Shown here piece by piece: positions 57,005-64,000 of a stretch of DNA of 64,000 nt. Location of the stretch: NCBI GenBank assembly GCA_041687675.1, contig JAWLBM010000019.1, forward strand, positions 21,622 through 85,621, written 5' to 3'. The stretch's first letter is position 1; each line of letters starts with the position of its first letter. The DNA is from JAWLBM01 sp041687675 (lineage in GTDB: Bacteria; Pseudomonadota; Alphaproteobacteria; Rhizobiales; Pleomorphomonadaceae). A program made the position numbers and the translations under genes. The notes beneath the pieces were generated by a model. It was not told where the DNA came from. It saw nothing but the letters and a program-made list of their open reading frames with translations, and made no database searches.

Positions 57005-58072
57005 ATGGCCGATACAAAGACGAGCGACCCTGCCGAGGCGGCCCCGCCGCCGCAGCAGCAGCAGACTGGGGCGGCCACGCCGCCCGACGTCCAGCCGGCC
57101 GAGGGGGCGGCCGCCATCGGCCGTGCCGCAGGGGCGCTGGAGAAGCACGGGACGAAGAAGGTGAGCGTCCGCCGCCATCTGGCGGAGATGCGCCACGACC
57201 CGGCGACCATCCGCCGGATCTTCGAGACGGGCGAGTATCCCTACGCCTCGCAGATGCCGACCAGGACCTACGAGGCGCGGATGCTGGAGCTGCAGCGCGA
57301 GCTCCTCAAGGCCCAGCGCTGGATCGAGGAGACCGGCGAGCGGATCATCGTCCTCTTCGAGGGGCGCGACGCCGCCGGCAAGGGCGGCACCATCAAGCGG
57401 TTCATGGAGCACATGAACCCGCGGACGGCCCGGGTGGTGGCGCTGTCGAAGCCGAGCGAGCGCGAGCGGACGCAATGGTACTTCCAGCGTTACGTGGCGC
57501 ATCTGCCGGCGGCCGGCGAACTCTGCCTGTTCGACCGGTCCTGGTACAACCGGGCGGGCGTCGAGCGGGTCATGGGCTTCTGCAGCCCGAACGATTACCT
57601 CGAGTTCATGCGCCAGGCGCCGGAGTTCGAGCGCATGCTGGCGCGCGCCGGCATCCGCCTGTTCAAATACTGGTTCTCGGTCTCCCGCGAGGAGCAGCGC
57701 CGCCGCTTCCTCGCCCGCGAGACCGATCCGCTGAAGCAGTGGAAGCTGTCGCCGATCGATCGCGCCTCGCTCGACAAGTGGGACGACTACACCGAGGCGA
57801 AGGAGGCGATGTTCTTCTACACCGACACCGCCGACGCGCCCTGGACGATCGTCAAGTCGGACGACAAGAAGCGGGCGAGGCTCGGCTGCATGCAGCACTT
57901 CCTCTCCTCGCTGCCCTATGACAACAAGGACACCTCGATCATCGCCGGCGCCGACCCGCTGATCGTCGGCTCGACCACCCATGTGATCGGCAAGGACCTC
58001 GGCATCCTGCACAAGAGCGTGCATCCTGAGCGCCAGCGGGGGAACGGTTCGCCCACGACAGAGGGTGCATGA
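57005..58072 (+). CDS. ppk2: Polyphosphate kinase 2
   Basis: A 355-aa enzyme that uses polyphosphate to phosphorylate nucleotides. Walker A is GRDAAGKGG (120-128) and Walker B DRSWYNR (177-183). Residues 1-50 are a low-complexity Pro/Gln/Ala tail. Class I PPK2 (single domain). Its stop codon overlaps the start of the cytochrome gene. Confidence 0.94.
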   Translation: MADTKTSDPAEAAPPPQQQQTGAATPPDVQPAEGAAAIGRAAGALEKHGTKKVSVRRHLAEMRHDPATIRRIFETGEYPYASQMPTRTYEARMLELQRELLKAQRWIEETGERIIVLFEGRDAAGKGGTIKRFMEHMNPRTARVVALSKPSERERTQWYFQRYVAHLPAAGELCLFDRSWYNRAGVERVMGFCSPNDYLEFMRQAPEFERMLARAGIRLFKYWFSVSREEQRRRFLARETDPLKQWKLSPIDRASLDKWDDYTEAKEAMFFYTDTADAPWTIVKSDDKKRARLGCMQHFLSSLPYDNKDTSIIAGADPLIVGSTTHVIGKDLGILHKSVHPERQRGNGSPTTEGA

Positions 58073-58407
58073 TGCGATTTCCTATGATGGCCGCCGCGGC
58101 GGCCGCGATCCTGGCGTCGGCCGCGGCGGCGTCGGCGGCAGACCTTCGCGCCGGCAAGGCCTTCCTCGCCGAGACCTGCGCAGGCTGCCATGCGATCACC
58201 GCGGCGGGCGACAGCCCCAACCCGGATGCGCCGCCCTTCCGCGTTGTTGTGAAACGCTATCCGGCGTCGAACCTGGAGGAGAGCCTCGCGGAGGGTATTG
58301 TCACGGGTCACGGCGACATGCCAGTCTTCGAGCTGGACCCGCCGGCGATCGCCGACGTGGTCGCCTACCTCGACGCGTTGGCGGTGGTAACCGAGAAGGA
58401 GCCCTGA
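58069..58407 (+). CDS. Small monohaem c-type cytochrome
   Basis: A 112-aa exported protein: signal peptide to ASA (about 23), haem site C37-AG-C40-H41, probable axial ligand M84 (GHGDMPVF). Periplasmic electron carrier. The first ATG (58069) overlaps the TGA of ppk2 (ATGA), so it is probably co-translated; MRF at 58072 is an alternative. Confidence 0.9.
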   Translation: MMRFPMMAAAAAAILASAAAASAADLRAGKAFLAETCAGCHAITAAGDSPNPDAPPFRVVVKRYPASNLEESLAEGIVTGHGDMPVFELDPPAIADVVAYLDALAVVTEKEP

Positions 58408-58564
58408 AGCCGGTTTCGGCAGCCGTTAACGCCCGGGGAAGGAAACTGGTCGCAGACTTGCATGGTTGTCAGGGTAGGCCCGGGAGTTGAGCTCCGGTGC
58501 GGCCGACCAGACGGAAGGCCCTGCCGGACCCCGGGTCGCTCTCGAAGACCCGAGAGGTTTCGGC

Positions 58565-58834
58565 ATGATCTCGAGTGACTTCAGGCGCCAGCTCGCCGGC
58601 TTCGGTCTCACCACCGCCAACATCCTCTACGGCTTGCCCGATCACCCCAAGATCCTGCAGAGCTACGTCTGGCAGGACTACGATCTGGCGCCGGAGTTCC
58701 CCGAACTGACGAAATTCCTGGAGTTCTGGCGCCACAAGCTGGACGGGCCGCTGCACTCGATCGAGGTGGCGCACAAGAAGCTCATCGGCCCCGGCGAATG
58801 GCGCAAGGTGGACGCGTCGTTTTTGATCCACTGA
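58565..58834 (+). CDS. usg: Usg family protein
   Basis: An 89-aa protein of the alphaproteobacterial Usg family (named from its place near trp genes in Caulobacter). Recognised by ILYGLPDHPKILQSYVWQDYD and FLEFWRHKLDGPLHSIEVAH. GAGAGG precedes the ATG. Function unknown. Confidence 0.88.
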   Translation: MISSDFRRQLAGFGLTTANILYGLPDHPKILQSYVWQDYDLAPEFPELTKFLEFWRHKLDGPLHSIEVAHKKLIGPGEWRKVDASFLIH

Positions 58835-58933
58835 CGAGGTCTCTGCTGGCGGACGCCACGGGTTGCCGGACGCCTGACGCGCGGGTCGTCCGGACGTTGC
58901 CGGCCGCGTGATGCGCCAGTCGAGTCCAGGCTG

Positions 58934-58954
58934 CGTCATCCCGGCGAAAGCCGG
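58934..58954 (+). repeat. REP-like single unit
   Basis: One copy of the CGTCATCCCGGC-gaaa-GCCGG unit; the inner CCGGC/GCCGG can fold on a GAAA loop. Confidence 0.8.
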
Positions 58955-58968
58955 TCGAGCCCACGCAA

Positions 58969-59055
58969 CGTCATCCCGGCGAAAGCCGGGATCCAGAAAA
59001 CCTCGCCGATTCAGTGCGTTACGGGGGCTGGATCCCGGCTTTCGCCGGGATGACG
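58969..59055. repeat. REP-like inverted pair
   Basis: Two 28-bp arms (58969-58996 and 59028-59055), exact reverse complements, around a 31-bp centre. Lies between convergent usg and the Anbu gene. Confidence 0.9.
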
Positions 59056-59159
59056 GCAGGGGGCACGCCGGACGGACGGAGGCCCGGAAGGACGTCGGCA
59101 CGAAGGCCGCCGCGGGGCGGGGGTGCCGGTCGTCCGACGCGCGGGTCGCGCCCACGCAC

Positions 59160-59180
59160 CGTCATCCCGGCAAACGCCGG
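59160..59180 (+). repeat. REP-like single unit
   Basis: Second single unit, with two changes from the consensus (CAAACG in place of GAAAGC region). Confidence 0.75.
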
Positions 59181-59194
59181 CCGAGTCCCCGCAA

Positions 59195-59284
59195 CGTCAT
59201 CCCGGCGAAAGCCGGGATCCAGAAAACATCGCGGGTTCAGTGCCTTACGGGGCGGACTGGACCCCGGCTTTCGCCGGGATGACG
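59195..59284. repeat. REP-like inverted pair
   Basis: Arms at 59195-59222 and 59257-59284, one mismatch. Together with the single unit at 59160 it repeats the arrangement 226 bp to the left. Confidence 0.9.
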
Positions 59285-59359
59285 GTTGGACTGGTGGACA
59301 TACCGCAAACCCGACAAACCGCCGCCTTGGCCGGCACAGCCCGTCACCGTCCCCCGACG

Positions 59360-60100
59360 TCATCCCCTGTAGGGCGGGCGCGGGATGGCCTGGTGGGCGG
59401 CGCGGAGGGCGGCGCCCCAGCGTTCGCGGAGGTCGTGGAAGTAGGGCTCGCCCGGCTCGATCCGGTGCAGCACGTCGTGGGCGATCTCGTCGCGCCGCTG
59501 GGTGGCGATGTCGATCGGCATGCCGACCCCGAGGTTCGAGCGCATCGTCGAATCCATCGAGATCAGGCCGATCTTCAGCGCCTCCTCCAGCGGGGTCGTG
59601 AAACGGATGGCGCGGTCCAGGATCGGCTTGCCGTACTTGTGCTCGCCGATCTGGAGGAAGGGCGTGTCCTCCGTCGCCTCGATGAAGTTGCCCTGGCGGT
59701 AGATCATGAAGAGGCGCAGGCGCCCCCGCGCCACCTGGCCGCCGAGCAGCATGGTCACCTCGAAGCCGGCGGCGCTCTGCTCCAGCGCCGGGCCGTCGAC
59801 GCGGTGGACCTCTCGGATGCAGCGGCCGACGAACTGGGCGGCGCGGAACATCGACGGCTGCGTCCAGATCGTCTCGAGCACGCCGGTCTCCGCGTCGCGC
59901 AGGCCCTCGTTGAGGAAGGAGAGCACCGCCTGGCTGATGGCGAGGTTGCCCGCCGTCGCCAGCGAGATCATCCGGTCGCCCGGGCGCTCGAAGACGTGCA
60001 GCTTGCGAAACTGGGCGACGTTGTCGAGACCCGCGTTGGTGCGCGTGTCGGCGATCATCGTGAGGCCCTCGCTGACGAGGATCCCGACGCAGTAGGTCAT
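59360..60100 (-). CDS. Anbu proteasome-like peptidase
   Basis: A 246-aa Ntn hydrolase of the ancestral beta-subunit (Anbu) group. After Met removal Thr2 would be the nucleophile (MTYCVGILV); MIADTRTNAGLDN and the FEVTMLLGGQ region are characteristic. Anbu forms open helical or ring assemblies in other bacteria; its substrate is unsettled. Last gene of the four-gene operon. The start at 60100 leaves Thr as residue 2, which decides against the longer frame. Confidence 0.92.
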   Translation of the reverse strand: MTYCVGILVSEGLTMIADTRTNAGLDNVAQFRKLHVFERPGDRMISLATAGNLAISQAVLSFLNEGLRDAETGVLETIWTQPSMFRAAQFVGRCIREVHRVDGPALEQSAAGFEVTMLLGGQVARGRLRLFMIYRQGNFIEATEDTPFLQIGEHKYGKPILDRAIRFTTPLEEALKIGLISMDSTMRSNLGVGMPIDIATQRRDEIAHDVLHRIEPGEPYFHDLRERWGAALRAAHQAIPRPPYRG

Positions 60101-60203
60101 GGCGGTCCAAGAGCCCCCGGATGGTCGATCGAGAAAAGCCATATACCCGAGCCGCCCGGAAATCACGCGCCGGCGTCGCCGCCCGGCCGGGTTTCCACTG
60201 CGG

Positions 60204-61034
60204 TCAGATGTCCGCCTGTGTGATCATCGCCCGGCAGTTCACCGTCGCCTGCGCGGCGCCGAGGTCGGCGCCGCGGAGGAAGCAGGCGCCGGACTTGTCG
60301 AGGCTGGTGGCGATCCGGACATAGGCGTCGGTGGGGCAGCGGTCGAGCGTGGCGTCGAAGCCGATCCAGCCGAGGCCGTCGACGTAGGTCTCCGCCCAGG
60401 TGTGCTCGGCCGCGCCCGCGTCCCGCCGGTCGCCCCGGAAGATGTAGCCGCAGACGATTCGCGCCGGCGCCCCCATCGCGCGCGAGGCGGCGATGAAGAC
60501 GTGGGCGACATCGGCGCAGTCGCCTTCGCCGGCCGCCAGCACCGCCGCGGCGGGGCGGCCCGCCGGGTCGATCGCCGCGTTCGGCGCGCTGTCGCGGTGC
60601 TTGAACTCGGCGTGGAGCAGCGACTTCAGCGCATGGCAGCGGTCGAGCAGGCCCGGCCCGGCGTTGCGGGTCCGCTCGGCAAGGGTGCGGATCGCCTCGT
60701 CGACCTCCGTCAGCGGGGTCGAGCGGCGGAAGAGGCCGGGCGGCAGCCGCTCACGGGCGGTTGCCGGCAGCACGCCGGCGGTGTCGTCCACCTCCACCTC
60801 GCCGGTGGCGACGATCGCCAGCGAGGCGATCGGCCCGCCGAGGGAGAAGGTGTGCACCACGTTGCCGTAGGCGTCCTGCACCCGGTCCAGCCGGCAGTCC
60901 GCGTCGACGTCGATCCGCCAGGAGCCGACATACTGGCCGTCGAAGGTGCGCGGGGTCATCCGCAGCTTGCGGATGATCCCCGCCGCCGGCGGCTCGAAGG
61001 TCGCGACGATCTCGTGGGCGATCCTGAGGCGCAT
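60204..61034 (-). CDS. Transglutaminase-like protein (Anbu-linked)
   Basis: A 276-aa protein. The N-terminal beta-rich domain (about 1-95) is the bacterial transglutaminase N-domain. The papain-like core has C173 (EGDCADVAH), H211 (EHTWAE) and D227 (GFDATLD). Likely a cytoplasmic peptidase or amidotransferase. Constant partner of Anbu in proteobacteria. Confidence 0.92.
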   Translation of the reverse strand: MRLRIAHEIVATFEPPAAGIIRKLRMTPRTFDGQYVGSWRIDVDADCRLDRVQDAYGNVVHTFSLGGPIASLAIVATGEVEVDDTAGVLPATARERLPPGLFRRSTPLTEVDEAIRTLAERTRNAGPGLLDRCHALKSLLHAEFKHRDSAPNAAIDPAGRPAAAVLAAGEGDCADVAHVFIAASRAMGAPARIVCGYIFRGDRRDAGAAEHTWAETYVDGLGWIGFDATLDRCPTDAYVRIATSLDKSGACFLRGADLGAAQATVNCRAMITQADI

Positions 61035-61081
61035 CTACGCGGTCGCTCCGGGGCGGGGGAGGGCGGGCGTCATCGGCGGCC

Positions 61082-62023
61082 TCAGAGCAGGTACTGGTCG
61101 CCGATGGCCGCGCCGAGGCGGCCGTTGTCGTAGACGAAGTCGGCGAGGAAGTTGTCGAGCCCGCCCTCGAAGACGCTGCGCAGGTCCGTGCTCTGCAGGC
61201 GGCCGAGGGTGGAGCGCGCCGCCCGCTGCGACGGCCCCTGGCGACCGTAATCGCGGGCGAGGTCGTCGAGGAAGCGGGTGATGTTCTGGTAGCAGGACAC
61301 GAGGCTTCGCGGCATCTCCTCGCGCAGGATCAGAAGATCGGCGACGAGATGGGGTTTCAGGTTGTCGCGGTAGACCCAGTGGTAGCTGGTCAGCGCCGAC
61401 ACCGAGCGCAGGATCCAGGACCACTGGTAGTAGTCGAAGCCGCCGCCGGCGGAGGCGCGCTCCGGATCGAGCACGTCCGCCTTGACGTTGAGGATGCGCG
61501 CGGTGAAGTCGGCCCGCTCAATGTTGGTGCCGAGGCGCAGGAACCAGTAGGCGTCGTTGCGCAGCATGGTCCGGTAGGCCGAGCCGTCGAAGCGCAGCGA
61601 GGTCTCCTTGACCCAGGACAGGAAGTCCGAGAGCTGCTGCCGGCTCATCCGCGAGGCGGAGTGGCGGCGCATCTCCAGCCAGCCGGAGTTGATCGTCTCC
61701 CACATGTCCATGGTCAGCGCGGTGCGCACCGAGCGGGCGTTGGTGCGGGCGACCTCGAGGCAGGAGCGGATCGACGAGGGGTTGTCGGTGGAGAAGGCGA
61801 GGTAGTCGACCACCGAGCGCGCGTTGGCCTCGCCGCAGGCGGCGCGGAAGCTGTCGAGGCCGCCGGTGGCGATCACCGCCATCTCCCACTCGTTGCGGCC
61901 GTCGGCGTGCTCCACCGGCATGGCGGAGAGGCGGGCGGCCGCCTCCAGCAGCCGGGCGGTGTTCTCGGCGCGCTCCACGTAGCGGGCGAGCCAGTAGAGG
62001 CTGTCGGCGTGGCGGCTCAGCAT
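61082..62023 (-). CDS. Alpha-E domain protein
   Basis: A 313-aa all-helical protein beginning MLSRHADSLYWLARYVERAENTARLL (in pieces), the diagnostic opening of the alpha-E family. No catalytic residues known. Always found with the ATP-grasp gene; here 40 bp separate them. Confidence 0.93.
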   Translation of the reverse strand: MLSRHADSLYWLARYVERAENTARLLEAAARLSAMPVEHADGRNEWEMAVIATGGLDSFRAACGEANARSVVDYLAFSTDNPSSIRSCLEVARTNARSVRTALTMDMWETINSGWLEMRRHSASRMSRQQLSDFLSWVKETSLRFDGSAYRTMLRNDAYWFLRLGTNIERADFTARILNVKADVLDPERASAGGGFDYYQWSWILRSVSALTSYHWVYRDNLKPHLVADLLILREEMPRSLVSCYQNITRFLDDLARDYGRQGPSQRAARSTLGRLQSTDLRSVFEGGLDNFLADFVYDNGRLGAAIGDQYLL

Positions 62024-62063
62024 CGGGCGCCTCCGGCCCTCTCGGCGGTCGCGGCGGGGCGGC

Positions 62064-63497
62064 TCATGCGTCCGGGTCCTCGATGATCCAGGTGTCCTTG
62101 GTGCCGCCGCCCTGGCTGGAGTTCACCACCAGCGATCCCTCCGCCAGCGCCACCCGGGTGAGCCCGCCGGGGACGATGCGCACGCGGTCGGCGCCGGTGA
62201 GCACGAAGGGGCGCAGGTCCACATGGCGCGGCGCGACGCCCTCGCCGACGAAGGTGGGCGAGGTGGAGAGCGCCAGCGTCGGCTGGGCGATGAAATTCTC
62301 CGGGTGCGCCCTCAGCTTTCTCGCGAAGGTGTCGATCGTCTCCTGGTCGGCCTTCGGTCCCACCAGCATGCCGTAGCCGCCGGAACCCTGCACCTCCTTG
62401 ACCACCAGGTCGGGGAGGTTGGCGAGGACGTACTTCAGCGCCTCCGGCTCGCGGCAGCGCCAGGTCGGCACGTTCTTCAGGATCGGCTCCTCGCCGAGGT
62501 AGAAGCGCACGATCTCCGGCATGTAGGTGTAGATCGCCTTGTCGTCGGCGACGCCGGTCCCGATCGCGTTGGCGAGCGCGACGTTGCCGGCGCGGTAGGC
62601 GGAGATCAGACCGGGCACGCCCAGCACCGAATCCGGCCGGAACACCAGCGGGTCGAGGAAGTCGTCGTCGATCCGGCGGTAGATCACGTCGACGCGCTTG
62701 GGCCCTTCCGTCGTCCGCATGTAGACGACGTTGTCGCGCACGAAGAGGTCCCGGCCCTCGACCAGTTCGACGCCGAGCTTGTCGGCGAGGAAGGAGTGCT
62801 CGTAGTAGGCCGAGTTCAGCGGCCCCGGGGTCATCAGCGCGACGGTGGGCTCCGCCGGCGCCGAGGCGGGCGCGAGGCTGCGGAGCGTGGCGAGCAGCTC
62901 GTCGGGGTAGTTCTCGACCGGCAGGATGCGGGCGTCGGCGAAGAGGTCCGGGAACAGCCGCATCATCACGTCCCGGTTCTCCAGCATGTAGGAGACCCCG
63001 GAGGGCGTGCGGGCGTTGTCCTCCAGGACGTAGAAGTCGCGGTCGTCGGTGCGGACGACGTCGATGCCGGCGATCTGGACATAGACGTCGTGCGGAAGGT
63101 CGACGCCCACCATCTCCGGCCGGAAGGCCGGGTTCTGCCAGACGAGGTCCTCCGGCACGATCCCGGCGCGCAGGATCTCGCCCTTGGAATAGACGTCGGC
63201 GAGGAAGCGGTTCAGCGCCGTGACGCGCTGGGTGAGCCCGCGCGAGAGCCTCGACCATTCGGCCGTGGTGAGCACCCGCGGCACGATGTCGAAGGGGATG
63301 ATGCGCTCCTCGGCCTCCGCGTCTCCGTAGACGGCGAAGGTGATGCCGACCCGGCGGAACAGGAACTCCGCCTCCTGCTGGCGGCGCTTCATCGTTTCGG
63401 AGGAGGTGTCGGCGAGCCAGGACCGGATCATGCGGTAGGCGGGCCTGGTCAGGCTGCCGTCCCCGGACATCTCGTCGAACGCGCGCGCCACGATCAC
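62064..63497 (-). CDS. Circularly permuted type 2 ATP-grasp protein
   Basis: A 477-aa predicted carboxylate-amine ligase. FYVLEDNARTPSGVSYMLENR, VVKEVQGSGGYGMLVGP and the ending SLVVNSSQGGGTKDTWI (given in pieces) are typical. It probably joins an amino acid to a peptide or small carboxylate; the substrate is unknown. GTG start at 63497 (63491 is an alternative). First gene of the operon. Confidence 0.93.
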   Translation of the reverse strand: MIVARAFDEMSGDGSLTRPAYRMIRSWLADTSSETMKRRQQEAEFLFRRVGITFAVYGDAEAEERIIPFDIVPRVLTTAEWSRLSRGLTQRVTALNRFLADVYSKGEILRAGIVPEDLVWQNPAFRPEMVGVDLPHDVYVQIAGIDVVRTDDRDFYVLEDNARTPSGVSYMLENRDVMMRLFPDLFADARILPVENYPDELLATLRSLAPASAPAEPTVALMTPGPLNSAYYEHSFLADKLGVELVEGRDLFVRDNVVYMRTTEGPKRVDVIYRRIDDDFLDPLVFRPDSVLGVPGLISAYRAGNVALANAIGTGVADDKAIYTYMPEIVRFYLGEEPILKNVPTWRCREPEALKYVLANLPDLVVKEVQGSGGYGMLVGPKADQETIDTFARKLRAHPENFIAQPTLALSTSPTFVGEGVAPRHVDLRPFVLTGADRVRIVPGGLTRVALAEGSLVVNSSQGGGTKDTWIIEDPDA

Positions 63498-63714
63498 CCC
63501 GTCTGCATCGGACCTCGTCCTGCCGATTTAAGCGGCAAAGCACCCCGGGGGGCAAGCACACGCTCTGGGCAATTTCGCCGGAAGAATGCCTCGATTTTGT
63601 GCGGATGGCTCCAACGGCGTCCCGGCTGCTCCGCCGCAGCCGGGCCGCGGGGCGCCCTGTGGCTTCTGCCGTCGTCCCGTGTCGTGGGGCCGTCATGGCT
63701 GCCGCAGCCTCTGG

Positions 63715-63801
63715 CGTCATCCCGGCGAAAGCCGGGATCCAGGACCCCCAACGCATTGACGCCGCGATGTTTTCTGGATCCCGGCTTTCGCCGGGATGAC
63801 G
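63715..63801. repeat. REP-like inverted pair
   Basis: Exact 28-bp arms (63715-63742 and 63774-63801) of the same sequence as at 58969 and 59195. Confidence 0.9.
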
Positions 63802-63908
63802 TTCGTGGGGCAATCACAGGCCTACGCTCACGGGCCATACGCCGGGATGGCGCTTGCAGGACTCGCGTCCCTTGTCGTCGGGCCGTGATGGCGTGCCGCC
63901 CCCTCCGC

Positions 63909-63929
63909 CGTCATCCCGGCGAAAGCCGG
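63909..63929 (+). repeat. REP-like single unit next to a transposase tail
   Basis: Single unit ending at GAAAGCCGG, 17 bp before the stop codon of the IS110-like fragment. Confidence 0.8.
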
Positions 63930-63946
63930 CAACTGTGTCTGCTGGG

Positions 63947-64000
63947 TCAGGCTGCGAAGGTTTTCTGGTCTCTGAGGATGGCGTTGAGCATGGTCAGGAG
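63947..64000 (-). mobile_element. IS110-family transposase, C-terminal end (cut by window edge)
   Basis: Reading leftward into the window, the last 17 codons spell LLTMLNAILRDQKTFAA and stop (TGA at 63949-63947). The LLxxLNAxLRD pattern is that of the C-terminus of IS110/IS1111 transposases. Only this tail is visible, so the call rests on a short motif. Confidence 0.5.

Larger units (their letters stand above)
58835..59359. other. usg-Anbu intergenic region filled by palindromic repeats
   Basis: About 525 bases with no gene. A single-plus-paired REP unit occurs twice in tandem (58934-59055 and 59160-59284), and the similarity reaches further left: the GACGCGCGGGTCG block occurs near 58875 and near 59136. 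Confidence 0.8.
63498..63946. other. Upstream region of the Anbu operon
   Basis: About 449 bases. The first 110 are A+T-richer and probably contain the operon promoter. The rest carries palindromic repeats and worn copies of them. No gene was supported. Confidence 0.5.

Noticed and set aside
58934..59284. CRISPR array
   Set aside because: The repeats are palindromic, unevenly spaced and in both orientations, with related rather than unique spacers, and no cas gene is present.

Overview
The window is high-GC chromosomal DNA (roughly 70% G+C by eye) from an alphaproteobacterium, most likely in the Hyphomicrobiales (Rhizobiales). The markers are a MucR/Ros regulator, a Usg protein, an aa3-type oxidase subunit IV next to a three-gene transhydrogenase, DUF1476 (ATP synthase zeta) beside purC, a PurS-associated small membrane protein, a DUF6867 gene in a liv operon, DUF1127, and RIME-like and 'gtcatcccggcgaaagccgg' intergenic repeats. 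The genus cannot be told from sequence alone. Gene order is mostly that of a core genome. No prophage, plasmid or CRISPR array is visible; the only mobile trace is an IS110-like transposase tail at the right edge.

0-9 kb: small stress and envelope genes (a 46-aa membrane protein, CsbD), a class IV aminotransferase, an orphan receiver protein, Fe/Mn superoxide dismutase, a translationally coupled DnaA-domain HTH/DUF6456 pair, oligopeptidase B, MsrB and a divergent YkuD protein. 8.9-16.5 kb: MotA/MotB-type stator genes followed directly by a seven-gene Mrp (mnhABCDEFG) cation/proton antiporter operon. 16.5-19.8 kb: mucR, a DUF3833 protein, DUF1127 and an orphan cytochrome P450. 20-26 kb: psuK-psuG (pseudouridine breakdown) divergent from recA, then alaS. 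26-32 kb: a GH13 alpha-glucosidase and the beta-ketoadipate genes pcaIJF, divergent from the IclR regulator pcaR with matched palindromes between them.

32-46.6 kb: oxidase subunit IV with pntAA-pntAB-pntB; a leftward purine operon purC-purS-(42-aa membrane protein)-purQ-purL running on into bolA and grxD; DUF1476, an RBBP9-like hydrolase lacking its serine, an MFS transporter, purB, a membrane protein, a P1 peptidase and a flavin reductase. 47-54 kb: a branched-chain amino-acid ABC transporter (livHMGF, DUF6867, livJ, plus a second binding protein). 54-58.8 kb: MoxR ATPase and CoxE-like VWA protein, an atypical SDR, ppk2 overlapping a small c-type cytochrome, and usg. 59.3-63.5 kb: the Anbu proteasome-like operon (circularly permuted ATP-grasp, alpha-E, transglutaminase, Anbu), with palindromic repeats on both sides.

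The strongest candidates for under-described biology are the Anbu operon with its repeat borders, the DnaA-domain HTH/DUF6456 pair with two palindromes in its promoter, the leftward terminator inside the DUF1127 leader, and three enzyme homologues that keep their fold but have lost key residues (YkuD protein, RBBP9 hydrolase, SDR). All functional statements are from reading the sequence and from family knowledge; no database search was run.
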